Source of the DNA: Combretum micranthum
Lineage: Eukaryota > Streptophyta > Magnoliopsida > Myrtales > Combretaceae
DNA length: 64,000 nucleotides
Direction of reading: 5' to 3'
NCBI GenBank assembly: GCA_024138025.1
Contig: JAMXBD010000237.1
Coordinates: 1,178,001-1,242,000 of the forward strand
The translations under genes were made by a program, and so were the position numbers. This document shows positions 1 to 13,895 of this stretch, piece after piece. The notes under the pieces were generated by a model. It did not search any database and was not told the origin of the DNA. It worked only from the letters and a program-made list of their open reading frames with translations. Position 1 is the first letter of the stretch. Every line of letters begins with the position of its first letter.

Positions 1-2210
1 TAAAGTATGGCGGGATGTTAAAAATTGTGTAGGGCTTTTTTATTTTATCTTAATTTATATATTTCTTAGATTCTTAAACAAAGTAATAAAATGTTGTACC
101 GATTATTTTATTTAATTCATTTATTTAGCAGATATGATTGGTCAAGTTTATATTTAAGAAAAAGTTACAAATTAAATCAATGGTTTATAAACATAACCAA
201 TCACATATTTTAGTTAACATTCTATAAACACCTCTAAACCATAATAGAAAGGCGACATTTGCATAATATGCAGACGTCGCCCTACATCAGAATTCTTGTA
301 ATGTAAGTATAAATGAATTAGAATAAAGAATCCTTATCAATAAGCCTTTAAAAATACAAAAAGTTCAAAATAAAGTGAATGAAAGAATAAAGAAAACTAT
401 TTAATATTTAAGAACCTAGTTTTAATATTCGAAATATATTAATACCTTTAAATTAAATAATTCTAAGTTTATACAAACTAAAATTCTTATCTAACCTAGT
501 AACTTATAATTAGTAAAAACAAAGTAACAAATATAGAATAAATATTAATTTTCTAATCTAATAAAAATTCTTAAAATAAATCTATAAATAGTAATGAATT
601 CATATGTAATTTCAAACCCTATAAATTTATAATAAGCAAATTAAGGGCAATATAATTATTAATTTATCAAAATACCATCAAACATAATTTTTAAACAGAT
701 AAAATATAATTTACGATAGCAAGTATAAAAGCTGAAAAGTAAAGCCTTAAACTAAAGATTCTATGTATGCCATAGTGTTTAGAATATTTAATATCGATAA
801 TATGTAAATTTTCATCTAAAAATATTATTGAATAAATATTTATCATAGGTGTCATTTGGACCCACAAAATTAACTTTTTGCACAAGTTCATATTTTTGCC
901 CACTCCTTGCACAATTATTGGTTATAAATTCATCATCTTCTCTTTGTTTTAAATTTCCATTTATCCTATCTCCTTTACATTTTTTCTTCTTTAATCATTA
1001 GCATAAATTTGTACACATATGGCGCAAATTGCACCAATAATTCGATGGAAGTGCCTTGAATTTTTCCCTAACTGAAATCCCTTGCAAGTTGTCTCCAATA
1101 ATGCCCATGAAAGCCAACAAAACACATACACCAACCTATGGAATTAAACTAACAAAGCAAACTAATTAATGCAGCAAAAACAACTTGATGAAACAGTGCA
1201 AAAATGAAGAAAAACATGGACAAATTCTCGTGAGGAGCCGTCCCACTCTTCTTCTTCTATTTAGGTCCTTCATTTGTAAGAGAACAAGGACATTTATTTG
1301 TAGAAAACAAAGCTTAAATTCTTTCTAAGAAACCCACTCAAAACAGCTACAAATTAGACCATCTAAGAACTAAACAAACCCACTTAAACAAGATCAAAAA
1401 TCGCATCAAACAACACTCCACAACCTAACCTCCATTAACAAACTTCTAAGCTTGGAAAACAAGAATTTAAGGTAAGTTGGATTCGTTTTTTGGATAAAAT
1501 AATTGTTAAACATTGTTCTAAACAATGTTTCTTATTGTGCTAGGTCTGAAACTAGTGATAGAAAGGAGTTTAGAACATCCAAACTCGGATCCACAAGGTA
1601 AATCTCGCAAAAACCCTAGTTACACCATTTAAATTCTAAAAACAAGGATTAAGGACATGTTGGAATGTTATGAGATGATATATGTGTATATATAACATCT
1701 ATAAACACTTAGGACTGATTTAGAAACAATTTGGACATAGAAAAAATCAAAATCGAATCAAATCACACGAGGAAGACAATGAACAATCGATTTCTAGAAG
1801 AACACGAGTCGAAACACGGGCCATGTAACTCCCATATACCTTTCGGCTTCAATCTTGGGGTTGAAACCCAGAAGTGCACGGCTGGTACACGGGTGTATAC
1901 TTAGCTGTGTACCTCTCAGAAATCAATTTAAAAAATTTAATTAAATCAAATTACAAAATCTAATTTAACTCAAAAATTTAAATTATAATTGATGATGTTA
2001 TTATTATTATTGTCATCCCTATTATTAATATAATTATTAGCATTACTAATGTTAGTATTAGTAATATTATTAATGATACTATTATTTTGATAATTGTTGT
2101 TGTTGTTGTTATTGTTGTTGTTGTTGTTGTTGTTAATCTAATGATTTTTATTATCATTATAATCCATAATATTATCATAAGTATTACTCTCAATGATATT
2201 ATTATTATTA

Positions 2211-2241
<31 letters not shown>

Positions 2242-4649
2242 TGTGATATGTAATATTATTATTGTTGTCATTGAAATTACTATTATTTTTAATAAAGTTA
2301 TTATGAAAAATAATATTAGCATTAATAGTAAATTACTTTAAAATTATTATTAATAAGAATACTAATATTATTATTACTATTTTTTATATTATTGTACTTT
2401 ATAAATGAAGATAAGGTATAGTAATTGTAAAATACATATTTCATACATAAGAATGGAAATTTAGATAAGCTAAATTTTTAAATAATGTGATACCTATACA
2501 TAACACGAAAATTATGAAGTATATGAAAAGAAACACGATGACATTAAATAATAGTAAATAAATACGAGTACTATAGTGGATCAGATAAGGAACAATATAA
2601 AAATAGCAATAATAATAATTATAAAAATATAAGTCTGCTAAATACGAATTTTTTGAATACCCGATAGAAATATATAAATATCTAACAAGATCAAGAAAAG
2701 CAAAATGAAAATCAATAATAAGTAGTAAATATTTGTTACCATAAAAACATAAAAGGACCAATACAGATAATAGAAATAAAATTAAATATCAAAATAGGAT
2801 ACTTAGACAACCATAGAAGTTTAGTTGCATTATTTACATTATTTTAATAAGTATTTTGTCTTAATAAGTGATAATAAATTGTAAATAATATAAATAGAAC
2901 TAATATATCTTAAATGAATTATTTTACTAAGTAAAATCATATTAGGTTGATTAAGCTAATTAAAGTAGATTTAGTAATTGAATTAGGTTATTAGTTTTAA
3001 CCAACCCAGCTTAGATTAATATACTAGGTAAAACCATAAAAAGAAAAGAGTACGTAATTTCTAAAATATGTCTAATTTAGAATTAGTGTAAATTATAGTA
3101 TAAGTTATACCATAATTAAAATGGTGAATATGTTGTTTTAAATATCTTATTTTTGGATCTAATAAAAGGATAGATTGGTTAAATAATAAAATTGAATAAC
3201 CATTACAAATAGGAAGACTTCTCTTACAAATTCCATAACTTTGATCATAAGACAATAATATATATTTATATATATAAAGATAAAATTCCTAATTAAATAA
3301 GTAGAGAATATACCAAAATTGATAACTAGGACCTGAAAGAATACCGTCAATACCGTTATATAAAATAACAAAATAATAATAAATATCTATTATTTCATTT
3401 TCATAGGAAAAATAGATCAGTTCTTAGATTTCCAATAGCATGTTTCAATAGTTTAACAAGGACCACAGGTGAATAACTTTAACTTTATCACATTGTTTGT
3501 GTTTGTAGTATAGCTGCATCGGTAATCATATAATAAACCGACACGCACGTGGGATTGGATATACTGCATGTTGCCTGGTGGATGTTTGGCTGTAAGAAAA
3601 CTATATTGTAAGTGAAAATTCATTGCATGATGTTTAATGTATGAATCATGTTATTGTTTGTCTATAAAATGTATGCTCACCTGAAACTTGACTAAAATAC
3701 GGGTACCATAAAGAAAATGGCCATGCATCGCATGCATTACATAAATTGCATATATTGCATAAAGCGTGGCCACATACTCGTATTAGTATTTCGGATCTCT
3801 GGTAATACTTGGTAAGTCTAGGCCTATAAGGCTAATAGTTATACGAAAGGTTACCTTAAAGTTTGTTGGTACCATAGGAACTAAAAGGTAAACGAAGAAA
3901 CACTGCTTATGGTATTGCTTATAATGACTAACACCTAGTATAGGAGTCTAAGGTAGAAAACAGGAAATGAGAGAGTTAAAATATGGTTAATTTAAAGAGA
4001 TAATTAAAGTGAGGATTGTTGCATTCTTATATGCTTAGTCACCCTTGGATAGGTGAACCACATAGTCACATGATTCCTTCAATCCCAAGAGATCAGAGGG
4101 CGTAAATCTCCATTGGTTTGGACTCCGGTCATCTAAACAGCGTGCGCCTCATATGGTTTCTTGATGCATTTCATATGTTTGGTAATTATACTTGTTTGTT
4201 ATTGTTTGATGTGTGGTTTGGTTAGGTTATCTCACTGAGCCCAAGATTCACTCACCCCCTAATAGTTTTTGTGCAGAGATAACGCTAGCTAGGATTAGGC
4301 TAGGAATATGTAAATAGTACTTTTCCATCAGGCTTTACCGGAATTAGAATGTAGGTTATGATAAACTTAGCATACAAAATTTGATAGTTTGTATAAACAA
4401 GTAAATATTGTAATCTTGTTAGTTGTTACCTAATTTTTATTATTTAGTAGGGGATACCAATTCTCTACAATCCTAATAGATTATGGAAAAATCAGAATCC
4501 ATAATGAATTTAATAAAGATCTTATATCTATATTATATAATGTAAATAAATATGCTAGAGTCTTATAAATTTTGACGGTTCTCATATTACGGGTGCACAC
4601 GTGGTCTGATAGCTTTAGATTAATCCTACTATGCCCTTTTTTGAGGCGT
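1..4649 (+). mobile_element. LTR-type repeat family A, copy 1 (5' end outside window)
   Basis: This stretch has no gene. It is collinear in several blocks with 13896-16640: about 540-700 with 13960-14100, 1380-1700 with 14870-15200, 2800-2900 with 16070-16150, and 3470-3900 with 16200-16640. The right end reads GGCGTGACA at 4641-4649, a typical end of plant gypsy-type LTRs, and the same word closes another LTR at 23358. Blocks such as 'CTCACTGAGCCC' followed by 'CTCACCCCC' near 4230-4260 are common in plant Ty3/gypsy LTRs. No gag or pol reading is visible, so a solo LTR or LTR fragment is likely. Its left end lies outside the window or is too decayed to see. Assignment to gypsy is inference. 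Confidence 0.5.
1981..2340. repeat. Trinucleotide-rich low-complexity tract
   Basis: An AT-only simple-sequence tract inside repeat family A. It contains a (TTG)n run with one interruption at about 2095-2134 and a (TTA)n run at about 2198-2240, embedded in degenerate ATT/TTA triplets. Long apparent reading frames on both strands here are products of the triplet repeat, not genes. The second family A copy has (TA)n(CA)n at the comparable place instead. Confidence 0.85.
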
Positions 4650-5829
4650 GACATAGTTCCTTTTGATTTGTCAACTTCTCCCAACCCCTGGTTATCAACT
4701 AATGGCCTCATTCACCATTCACATAAGGTGATAAACACTTTGAACAATTTTTTCTCTCTGATTTCCCATCCTATGATAGTAAAAAAGGCAATTATAATAG
4801 GAATTAAGTATGTCAATTCTTACCTCAATCACTCCAATCGACTTCATTATTCATTTGAAAGTTCAACGTTGATTGATTTAAGGCTTGTATATCTATCCTA
4901 TATCGAGTAGGCACTCATTTGTAATTTTTTTTTTTTCACTTCATTACTTCATTGCAACATACTTGACTACTATAAATGGCCATATCAGTCTATCTATTAT
5001 CACGAAAAATATTTGTTGTCATAAAGATACTGTCTCGATCCTATCTCAATAAATACATAATTGTCACTTATATGTAAAATTTTAGTAACTATTTTATTTA
5101 TTCTAAAGATGTTTTTATATTTAAAATTTATTAATATATGTCAAGTTTTCATTAGTCAGGATAAGGTAAATATTGCTTCTATGGTACATAATTTTTTTTT
5201 TTAATTATCCAATATAAAAAATGAGTATTTTATGAGACAACCGATTATTGGTAAAAAAACATGAGACAACCGATCAAAGAAAAAGAGAGCAACATGTGTA
5301 ATAACTGTCTAACCCGAATTGATTCCCTTTGTCCTTACCCGACGTACACATAATTAAAGATTAATGGGCAAAAGAAATACAACATGTAAAGGACATTGAT
5401 CACTTACTCTGAGCACACCAATCAAGCATTAAGTCCACCTCAAGTAATCAGTGATTCTAAGCATTTTTCTTAATTAAAATTGTTTAGATGAAAACCTTAG
5501 GTGAAGACTTGAATTTAAGTGTACCATTCTATCAATTCTATATATTTTAGTAAATAGTAAAATCGCGATTTTTATAACCATACATTTATTACATAAAAAA
5601 TTACAAGTTGAGGGGAATATAAACCGTACCTCATATTACAAACAATTGAGAAAAACCAGTAAATAAAAAACATATAAGAACATAAAGGGTAAATAACACA
5701 CAAAAACATAACTCTAGCACTTATTATATTCACCTTGTGATTGGCCCATTAATCTCCCGATCTTGAAACCCTATTTGAGTGATGAGCATGAAGCGTAGAA
5801 ATCAATCTACCTCAACTGTGGAGTGTAGT

Positions 5830-6245
5830 TAATGTTCTCTTCATGTTCATTATCTTCTTCTTTATCTATACCCCCATTAATAAAGCGTACTAGCATAGGA
5901 GACGCTTTCGCCCAGTGCTTCTCATATAGTCCCTTGAATAGATTAGAAGGAACACTTAGATTTTTCATAGCTTTACTTATATCTATTTCTTGGTTTTCCT
6001 CCCCAAATGAATCAATTGAATTAAATGGGAATATAGTTTACCTTAGCATTAGTAGCACCACTCATATTTTGGGGATCTACCTTATCTAACCACCTTATTA
6101 TTTTTCCTACTTTAATTGATTAAAACTCCATCGAGGCTTACTCTTTTTATTTGCCAGTATCACCAGAGGAGTTAGATGGGCCCACTTTGATTGGTACCAC
6201 ATCAACTAAAGGAGATGATTCTTCTTGAACTTTATGTCCCTTGTC
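5830..6245 (-). pseudogene. Coding-like remnant in duplicated block, copy 1
   Basis: On the minus strand this interval and its counterpart at 34560-35012 read as similar protein-like stretches. One is KVQEESSPLVDVVPIKVGPS (copy 2: I for the second V block, same frame). The other is a run containing FKGLYEKHWAKASPML here, ending in an acidic stretch rich in E, D, N and H. Both copies are broken by stops and frameshifts. I do not recognise the family. It could be an old gene exon or transposon-derived. The evidence is resemblance between the two copies, which shared ancestry alone would also give, so coding origin is a weak inference. Confidence 0.25.
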
Positions 6246-9200
6246 AGACTTAAACAAGAGCCCAAGTTGGAAATATTCTCTTTGAAAATTACTACTCTTT
6301 GTGTATGTTTGCCTCTTAATTAATTTAATTTCTTAATCTTAGTTTAAGTAAGAAATTGATTAAAAAGTTTAATAGATGACATGATTGATAAAGTGACTTA
6401 GGTTAATAATCAAGATTGGAAGATGAATAGCTTTAGGTTGTGGCGATTAATATAACATTGATCAAGTTGGATCCAAATTATGAAAAGATTAAAATCTAGG
6501 TTAAAATGAGTTTCAACCAATGAAGATCTTTGGAACAACTATATAATTGCGAAGAAATGGTGACTTTAATTGACAAAAAACCTAGAAATGCTAGAACTTA
6601 GTTCATCATATTCAAGAGTAATCATAGAATTGGGCAAGGAGAAAACGAGCTTCAACTTGAGGTAGTTCGATCGATTGAATTGCAAAATGGTAGATAGAAT
6701 TTGATTAAGACTAGAGCTTTCTCTCCAACATAGCTCAATTATTCAAACTAGATTTCAATCGATCAAATTAGGCCTTCTAATGAATCATGACCTTAAGAAA
6801 GTTTAATTGTCTAAACTTTTATTATAATTAGTGATAACCCCTATTTGTTATAAGATGAGCCATGTTATGGATGGATGTTATGTTAAAGAACCTCCTTTGA
6901 ATGAATCTTTTGTGGAGAAATATTAAATTATACATAAAAAAAAATGTATGCTTAGAAGGAACTAGTAACACAAAAAGTGAAGAATAATCAAGTCAATTCT
7001 TATCTCAACAAAACTAGCTTAACATAAATATGTATTAAAAATTGGAATAAAAAGAATGTAGAATAATTATAAGAAATTGGAATGATATTTCTTAGTAAGA
7101 AAAAGGATTTATTGATACCTTTAGATGCGGGGTTTTCTAGATGACACCATCGCAGGTGTGTCTCTCATGCTTCATGTAACTTGAAAAAAGTGGCATGAAG
7201 ATGACACATAGAGTGATGACTTCGAGAGACTGTTGAGGTGGTGGAGTAAACAATCTTAAGAGCTCCTCGAGTTCATAAGTGACTAGTGGAGGAGTTTAAA
7301 AATTAACCTCATTTTGCTTGAGAAGGAATGATTTTCTTCTTCATTCGAGCCTTATTTTAATCACTAAGGTAGCTTAATTGCACAACATCACTTTTTTGGT
7401 GTGTGAATATTGACAACATTTGTTTGATTGCAATAGTAGTTTGTTGACTAATCTTTTAGATTAGTCATTTTCTTGATGGATCTCTTCATTATATCCTCTT
7501 AGATCTACGAATATAAAGATTTTTTTCTAATGGATGTGTTGGTCTAGGAAAGGTTGAGACCAAATTAGTTGATATAACGATCTCTATTCCATGTTTATGG
7601 ACTTAACTGTTTGGCCTGTAGCACTTTTAGTGGAGTTAAATCTAAGATTTTGCTAGACTTTTAGCCTAAAAATGGCTAAATGCTATGAATGGTATCTATT
7701 ATTTGGAAAAATATGCAATTAGATACCTAAAGTTTGAAATTAATCAATATTATCATATTGACATTAACAATGTGTTTCTTTAATATATAAGTTCTTAAGC
7801 CTACAATTTATATGGCATATTATAAAGCTTACTAATATCTCTCATGAAGTAATTGTTAATATCAAATTTCAAAATTAAAACATAAATGAGTGATTTAATA
7901 TTCTATAAGCTGAACATGTTCAATTAAATAAAATAGTTTAGAATTTAATTTAAAACTTTTTTTTTATAAGATAAGTCGTCTAGCACTACAAAAACTTCCC
8001 TTAATCTAAACAGAAATTGAAGCGAAGTCGAATTCTAAAATTGACAGCTTAAGCCTTATAATCTCATCTCATTCTTTTCTTAGCTAATTTAGCACCATAA
8101 TTTCACAATTATAAAATGTATATTGAGAAATTAAAATTAGAACTTTTGTAATTATTCATAGATAAAATTCTAGGACGAATTGCGTGCATGTGAAAAATAT
8201 GTTTGATCTTATATGATGGGGTTACTGCAACTGGTCGATCATATGTAACAAGCATATTGATCCATCCTAGAGGATGCTTGCAATGATGACATATGTACAG
8301 ATGTCATAAAGAGAGGCATGGGAGAAGTAACAAAAGATCAAATCAGATAGACTTGAATATTCGTAACTAGTTATTTGCTCAATGTAGACTTTAATATTTC
8401 TTGGAGGTATTTCAGCAAAGTCTCCACATTGTTTTCAATCTTAGGAATATGTAGAATAAATCCCAAGGAGAAGAAAAACCTGCTATTTATAAAAGTTAAA
8501 GTTGATGCTTGCCTTTAGATAATTCCTAAGGATTCGACAGTAAAGATTGAAGCCTTCTTTTCTTAAGTAATAGGCTAGGCTTGATAATAAACTTGAAGAG
8601 AGCTTGAATGCTTTTATAATATAAAAGAAGCTGAGTAGTATATTAAAATGTCTCTTTTTGAATATAAATTGGATTTAATGCTTATTGTAATCTATATAAG
8701 CCTTATTGTAGTAAAAAAAAGCCCAAATTAGCCTAGAAAAATATTTTTTGAGTTTACTTTTCGCATATGAGACAATCGAATAATATCGAGAATAGAATAA
8801 ATTGGTCTAACAATTCATATTCTAAATCTATCAAGCCAAATCTCTTTACAATATCTCTTATTGAACCTATGTTCTACGCCTTCACTTTAGCCAAAACATT
8901 AATTTTTTATATTAAATTCTACTCCATGTCCAGTTACCAAAATAACCACCTACAAATTTTATGTTGGGTCAAAACATCATATGAACCATAACTTTTTGAG
9001 TATACTAATGAATTTACGTGCAAACATAGCAGGCATGGGGGCATATATTCACATTATTTGACATTTACCCTAAAAGTTATTTATAAAATAATTAACTCTA
9101 GCATGGTAATGGCAATTTTTGGTTATTTATAAAAACCCGAACATAGTTTGTCAAATACATTTGCGATGTTTATTCAATAAGTCTGCTTAACTAGACAATT

Positions 9201-9669
9201 TTTTAATTTTCCGGGCAACGTTTCCATATATTCCCTAGCCCATCACCTTACAAGGAAAATCATTGACTCTTCGTAATGTATGATATTAGTTTACTATTAA
9301 AATAGTAATATTTAGTAAACTATTTTTATTTTTTCTTTTCGTTGTTGTACATTAAATGATTATTTACGTATATAAATCAACGCATATTTTAAAATGTACA
9401 AGCTTGTGCTATATATAGCGTTTCGTTACACATATTCGATATGTTTATATATACAATAAGAAACATAAATTATATACAATTAAAATATATTAACTTAAAG
9501 TTATGGCATATATTTCTATATTATATAATGATTATATGTATCAAAGAAATTTAGTATACAGAGAGAAAAAAAAAAAAGTGATGACTTAATTTTGGAGAGA
9601 GATTTACGAGAAGGAAAATGAAGATAAGGTAGCGGTTGGAGTATTCTCATGTGTCTAACTTGGCACTCC

Positions 9670-10245
9670 AAGCAAGGGAAACCAAGTTTTTAAAGGTTCT
9701 GGTTTTGTTGGTTCAAAATTATTGAACTCAAGTTCGTGAAGAGTTTTTTTATCGAATCTAAAATTTAGGATTGAGCTTATCTCGTTTAGATAAATAAGTT
9801 TATTTCAAGTTCAAGTTATATCTTTTTATTAATCAAGCTTGATTTGAGTCGAGTCGAGTCAAGATGAGTTTTTTATTGAGCCCAACGAGTTATTATTGAT
9901 CCGAAAATTAAATAAGCTCAAGTTTAACTTATTTAAATAGTTCATGTTCCTTCTTTTTTTTTTTTCAAATCTAAAAATAATATATAAGATTTGCTAAATA
10001 TATATTAAGTAGAATTTAAATTTATTGTTTTAATAATATATTAATATATAATAAATATAAAATTTATAAATTTACTAACAAGTTTGTTAACAAATTTATT
10101 CGCGAGTTTGTTATCGGGCAGGCTTGCTGGCTTGAATCAAAATTCCAGCTTACCTCGTTTAGATAAACGAGTTTTATCTTAAGCATGATCTTAGCAGATT
10201 TATTGAGTAAAATTCCGAATATAAAACAAATCAAGCTTAAGTAGC
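9670..10245. mobile_element. hAT-like nonautonomous element, old copy in block copy 1
   Basis: A 0.55-kb stretch with many inverted and direct variants of the words CTCGTTTAG, TAAACGAGTT, GAGTCGAGTC and AAATAAGCTC. This style of subterminal repeat is typical of small hAT-type elements in plants. The same sequence is at 41075-41655, so the insertion predates the block duplication. I cannot define terminal inverted repeats or a target duplication. Confidence 0.4.
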
Positions 10246-10680
10246 GTGTAAATAATTTTTTTATTTTAATTTATAAATACATTATAAATTAAAATGTCAA
10301 ATTGATTTGATGGGCCGGGACCACCATACTTGCAATGCCAGTTATCTTTCTCTGATTTGGCCATCGGTCATATCAAGTAATTTTAAAGACGAGATAAGAT
10401 TTCACCAACAGTACCTATGGTTAGCTCTACGCAATCCTCTTCCTTCCGCAACTGATGGGAATATGACAATGATGAAAGCCCTTGCCATATCATGCCAGAT
10501 ATCCTTTTATCTTCATTTTTATTTATTTATTTATTTTTAAAAAGATGTCCAATCATCTCTGACATTAAATGTGACATCCTAATTGGTAGAATCTCTTACA
10601 GATTATAGAAATGAATTAGTACTAGCTTATAGATAGAGATAATGAGGATCTATTTAGATCTTAACTTGATAGTATTATAA

Positions 10681-13235
10681 TGTACCATGTGTTCATAACA
10701 TAATTTGATACGCTAACGGCATGAAACTTTAATCCATAAATAATCAAAAATCATATATCACTAATTCTCACATATACATAAAAAGGGTTTTTATTGAAAT
10801 AGTTCATACAAATAAAACTTTTACATAGTCTTATTGGTATAAACTAAAACCAACTTAAAAACATAATAAAAAAAGAAAGTATCATAAACATCCTTAAATC
10901 ATAAAACAGGTAAACTTTATTAAGTCTTCAACTCAATCCATATAATCTAAACATTAGCAGGGAAGTTTGGTCCACTATCGCCCTCTTCATAGTCTACACA
11001 AACATCAAATCCTGATAAGTCATAATAGACTTGATCTTCACATATTCTTGAAAAAGATAAAAGAATAAGTAAAATCGTTCAGTATGCCAAACTACAAACA
11101 AAAACGCTTGAACATGTATCATACAAATCTCACATACAACCTAAACTAATGCAGCACATACATGTTATTATCTTTAATTAGTGAAGCAAATAACACAGTT
11201 TAGAACCAATTGAAAATAGTCCTAAACCCCGAATAACTTATGATCCCGAAGAAAACAAATCTTTATATAAAATACTTATGTATATATATACTGATTTGGG
11301 TAGTTCCTACACATCGTCACGTATCATAATTAAGCTGCCACGAGTCCTAATCTATTGGAATCATTTTTATGCACGAGTCCACTTGGGACATTCTCACACA
11401 TAGATCATCAGGTTGCCAGCGTTAGTATCACACTCTATGTAATCTTTACTAACAGCAGTCAAGCACAAACAATAAACAATATAATTAAAAGTCCAATATA
11501 ATTAGATTTATTGAACAATTCTAAACCTATAAGCACATTCATCAAACAAAGAATGGACGTATCTGTATCAATCTCAAGGAATAGAACTATGAACTCAAAT
11601 TCCACAAAATCCTAATCATATAAACAACATAATATCAATACATATCTTATCCATAAATTGATTTTAATGCAAAATCATCTAAGATCCTAATCTACAAAGA
11701 ATAACAAATCCACACCGTTTTCCTTAATTTAACCACAAAAATTCTCTAAAAGAAGCAATCTCCTCAACAGAATCTCCAAACCCTAGAACTCCATTCAAAG
11801 CCAACAAACCAAAATTCATCAAAAACTTCTTTTATGAAATCATAAAGATTAACAATATAAAATACTTACCTAAACTTGATCAAAAATCCTTTCTAAACAA
11901 CGAATTTCTCGATCTCCACAAAAACTAGGGTTTTTTCCGATCTTCCCTTCAAAACAACAAATTAACCCTAAGAAAAACAATAGATTTTACAAATCCTAAA
12001 GAAAAGATAGAGCTCTATTACCTTAAACCGACCTCCAAAATCTCATTGGATACTAGAACCAACACAGATATAATTTTCTAGGTTTTGGGGATGCTTTGAA
12101 GAAGGAAGCAAAGAAAATAGATATAAGGATTTCATGCAACTTTAGTCTTCTATGCAACATATACCAGCAGTTCTCGAACATATGTTGGCAGTACAGCCTC
12201 AAGGCTAGTGGCGTTAGGGGTGTTCACGGATCGGTTAACAGGTCCATGGCCTTATTTTATGAATCTAACCGTAATGATCGGTTTTTTAATCTTTCGATCC
12301 TTAACCGGTCCATTATAAACGGTTAACTGCCTTAACGGTTAACCGTTTTATTCCGTTAATTTAATCGGTTTTCGGTTGTTAACTATTTAATGTATTGGTT
12401 TCAACCAATCAAATTGATAATTTCAACAAACATTTTTTTTTAGTCTTTATCGTAGAGTTTTTCTTTAAATTATTATATATATTACAAAAGCTTTAAAAAA
12501 AATAAAGTCAAAATAAGGAAAAGGGGAAAAAACAAACCATTGGATGTATCATTATCAATAAAATCAAACCAAGTCAATTACCATATTAACTTCATCAAAC
12601 ATAAACAATAGTATTTTAATCGAAATCCAAGGAATACTAACATAAGTAAATTTTATGTATATGTAAATCATATATATATATTTAAAAAAATAATTATATA
12701 TAAAAATTATATATAATATATTTATAAATATTGAAACGGTTAACCGTTAACCATTAGTTTTTTGTGGTTACAAACCGATACCGAAACTGAAAATCAGAAA
12801 AAATAAAAACCGTAATCCTAAACCGAAACCAATGGACTGGTTAACCATATTTTTTGGATTAATTTTATGGTTTAGGTTCGGTTTTTCAGTTTTATCGGTT
12901 TTTTTGCACACTCCTAAGTGGCGTAAATGTTAACACTGGTGGCATATCAGTTTACTATTTGTCTCGTGTCATTTTTGTTTAACACGTACGTTGGCGATGT
13001 TCATCCTATCGCTGTGTACTTACACTTAATCTATTTTTCTTTAATCCAATACCGGCCCTATGCTACCTAGGCCACAATAACATACGTTGCCTGCGTTGAA
13101 CCATATGCCGCTATACACTCTGCCAAAATCCATTTTTCCAATCACGTCTCTGCCATGTGAACACAACAAAATATATTTAGTTTTTTACCTTAAAAACTTC
13201 GTTTTTTTTTATCAATTTACGCTTTTTATTCTTCA
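10681..13235 (-). mobile_element. Solo LTR of family C, containing a nested hAT MITE
   Basis: This interval is absent from the otherwise collinear copy 2 (between about 42045 and 42060). It begins TGTACC and ends TTCTTCA on the + strand, and is bordered by TTATAA on both sides (10675-10680 and 13236-13241), a likely target-site duplication. Its middle (about 11040-12060) matches 52000-52940 and 47750-48700, so it belongs to the family of the LTR at 51541-53374. Without the nested 702-bp MITE and its 8-bp duplication it is 1845 bp, against 1834 bp for that LTR. Minus orientation is taken from the family C copy at 51541, where a polypurine tract shows direction. No internal coding region is present. 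Confidence 0.65.
12215..12916. mobile_element. hAT-type MITE, 702 bp, with perfect 8-bp target duplication
   Basis: The element starts TAGGGGTGTTCACGG and ends TTTTGCACACTCCTA, giving imperfect terminal inverted repeats (TAGGrGTGTkCA). It is flanked on both sides by AGTGGCGT (12207-12214 and 12917-12924), the 8-bp duplication expected for hAT transposases. The interior is rich in inverted variants of CGGTTAACCG and AACCGAAACC, with a very AT-rich centre. There is no transposase frame, so it is nonautonomous. It sits inside the solo LTR at 10681-13235 and is therefore younger than it. Confidence 0.85.
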
Positions 13236-13895
13236 TTATAACTTATTTGCTTGTATATTACAATTTATATCTAATTTGCATTTATATTTAAAATGTATTT
13301 GATCTATTTAATTTGTTTATAAGTAAAAATATCTATTTTTTCTTTGTATCTTTTTCTTGATAAATAATTTTCTTTAAAATGACAATAAAATACCCTACTT
13401 TAGAGACATCACATATCAGTCAGTACTTTTGAGATTGAGCTAATGATATAGGAGATGAAACGAGAAAAAAAAATAGTAAGCCTATTTCCATTTGATTTAG
13501 AAAAGACACAAAGTAAGTTCAGGGTTAAAAGTACAAACTTAATACTAGGTACAAACCTTGGACCTAATTGTAAAAAATTGCTTTTTAATTGTTTATTAAC
13601 TTTACTATTTATTGCTTTTGGGATATTGCGTTAGTTTATAATCAAAATAAAGGAATGGAGTAAGAAAGAAAGAACTAGGAGAAAAAAATAATTAGGGGAA
13701 GAATACTCTTTTGAATTGAAAAGTCCATAAAATTTGTCATTATTTTTTTTTAACAGCATGTTATTCAATTTGTTTTATTGCTTGAGGTAAATGTAAGATT
13801 TGGTAATTGAGCTTTATGTGAAGATTCAATTTTATACCTGAACTTTAATGTGATCAATTCAATATCCAATCAAAATTTTTCATAGTTATTTTTAT

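Larger units (their letters stand above)
4650..13895 (+). repeat. Segmental duplication, copy 1 (partner 33569-42757)
   Basis: Shared, in the same order and orientation, with 33569-42757. Easily seen anchors are 4652/33569 (start, TTTTGATTTGTCAAC), 5720/34495 (TGTGATTGGCCCATTAATCT), 7130/36725, 8200/37845, 8770/40145, 10307/41708 (CGGGACCAC) and 13385/42230 (ACAATAAAATACCCTACT). Removing the 2.56-kb LTR at 10681-13235 leaves about 6.65 kb, against about 6.6 kb in copy 2 without its insertions. The left edge abuts the end of LTR family A and the right edge abuts another family A copy, so the true limits of the duplication are hidden. No intact gene lies in it. Confidence 0.85.

Noticed and set aside
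691..912. 73-codon minus-strand open frame
   Set aside because: Lies in repeat family A; composition-driven, no domain, not preserved in the second family copy.
1978..2341. Overlapping long frames on both strands
   Set aside because: Produced by ATT/TTG triplet repeats; runs of I, V, N and T only.
7984..8000. CACTACAAAAACTTCCC as a CACTA transposon end
   Set aside because: No matching inverted end or 3-bp target duplication found; the copy at about 37620 reads ATACTACAAAAA.
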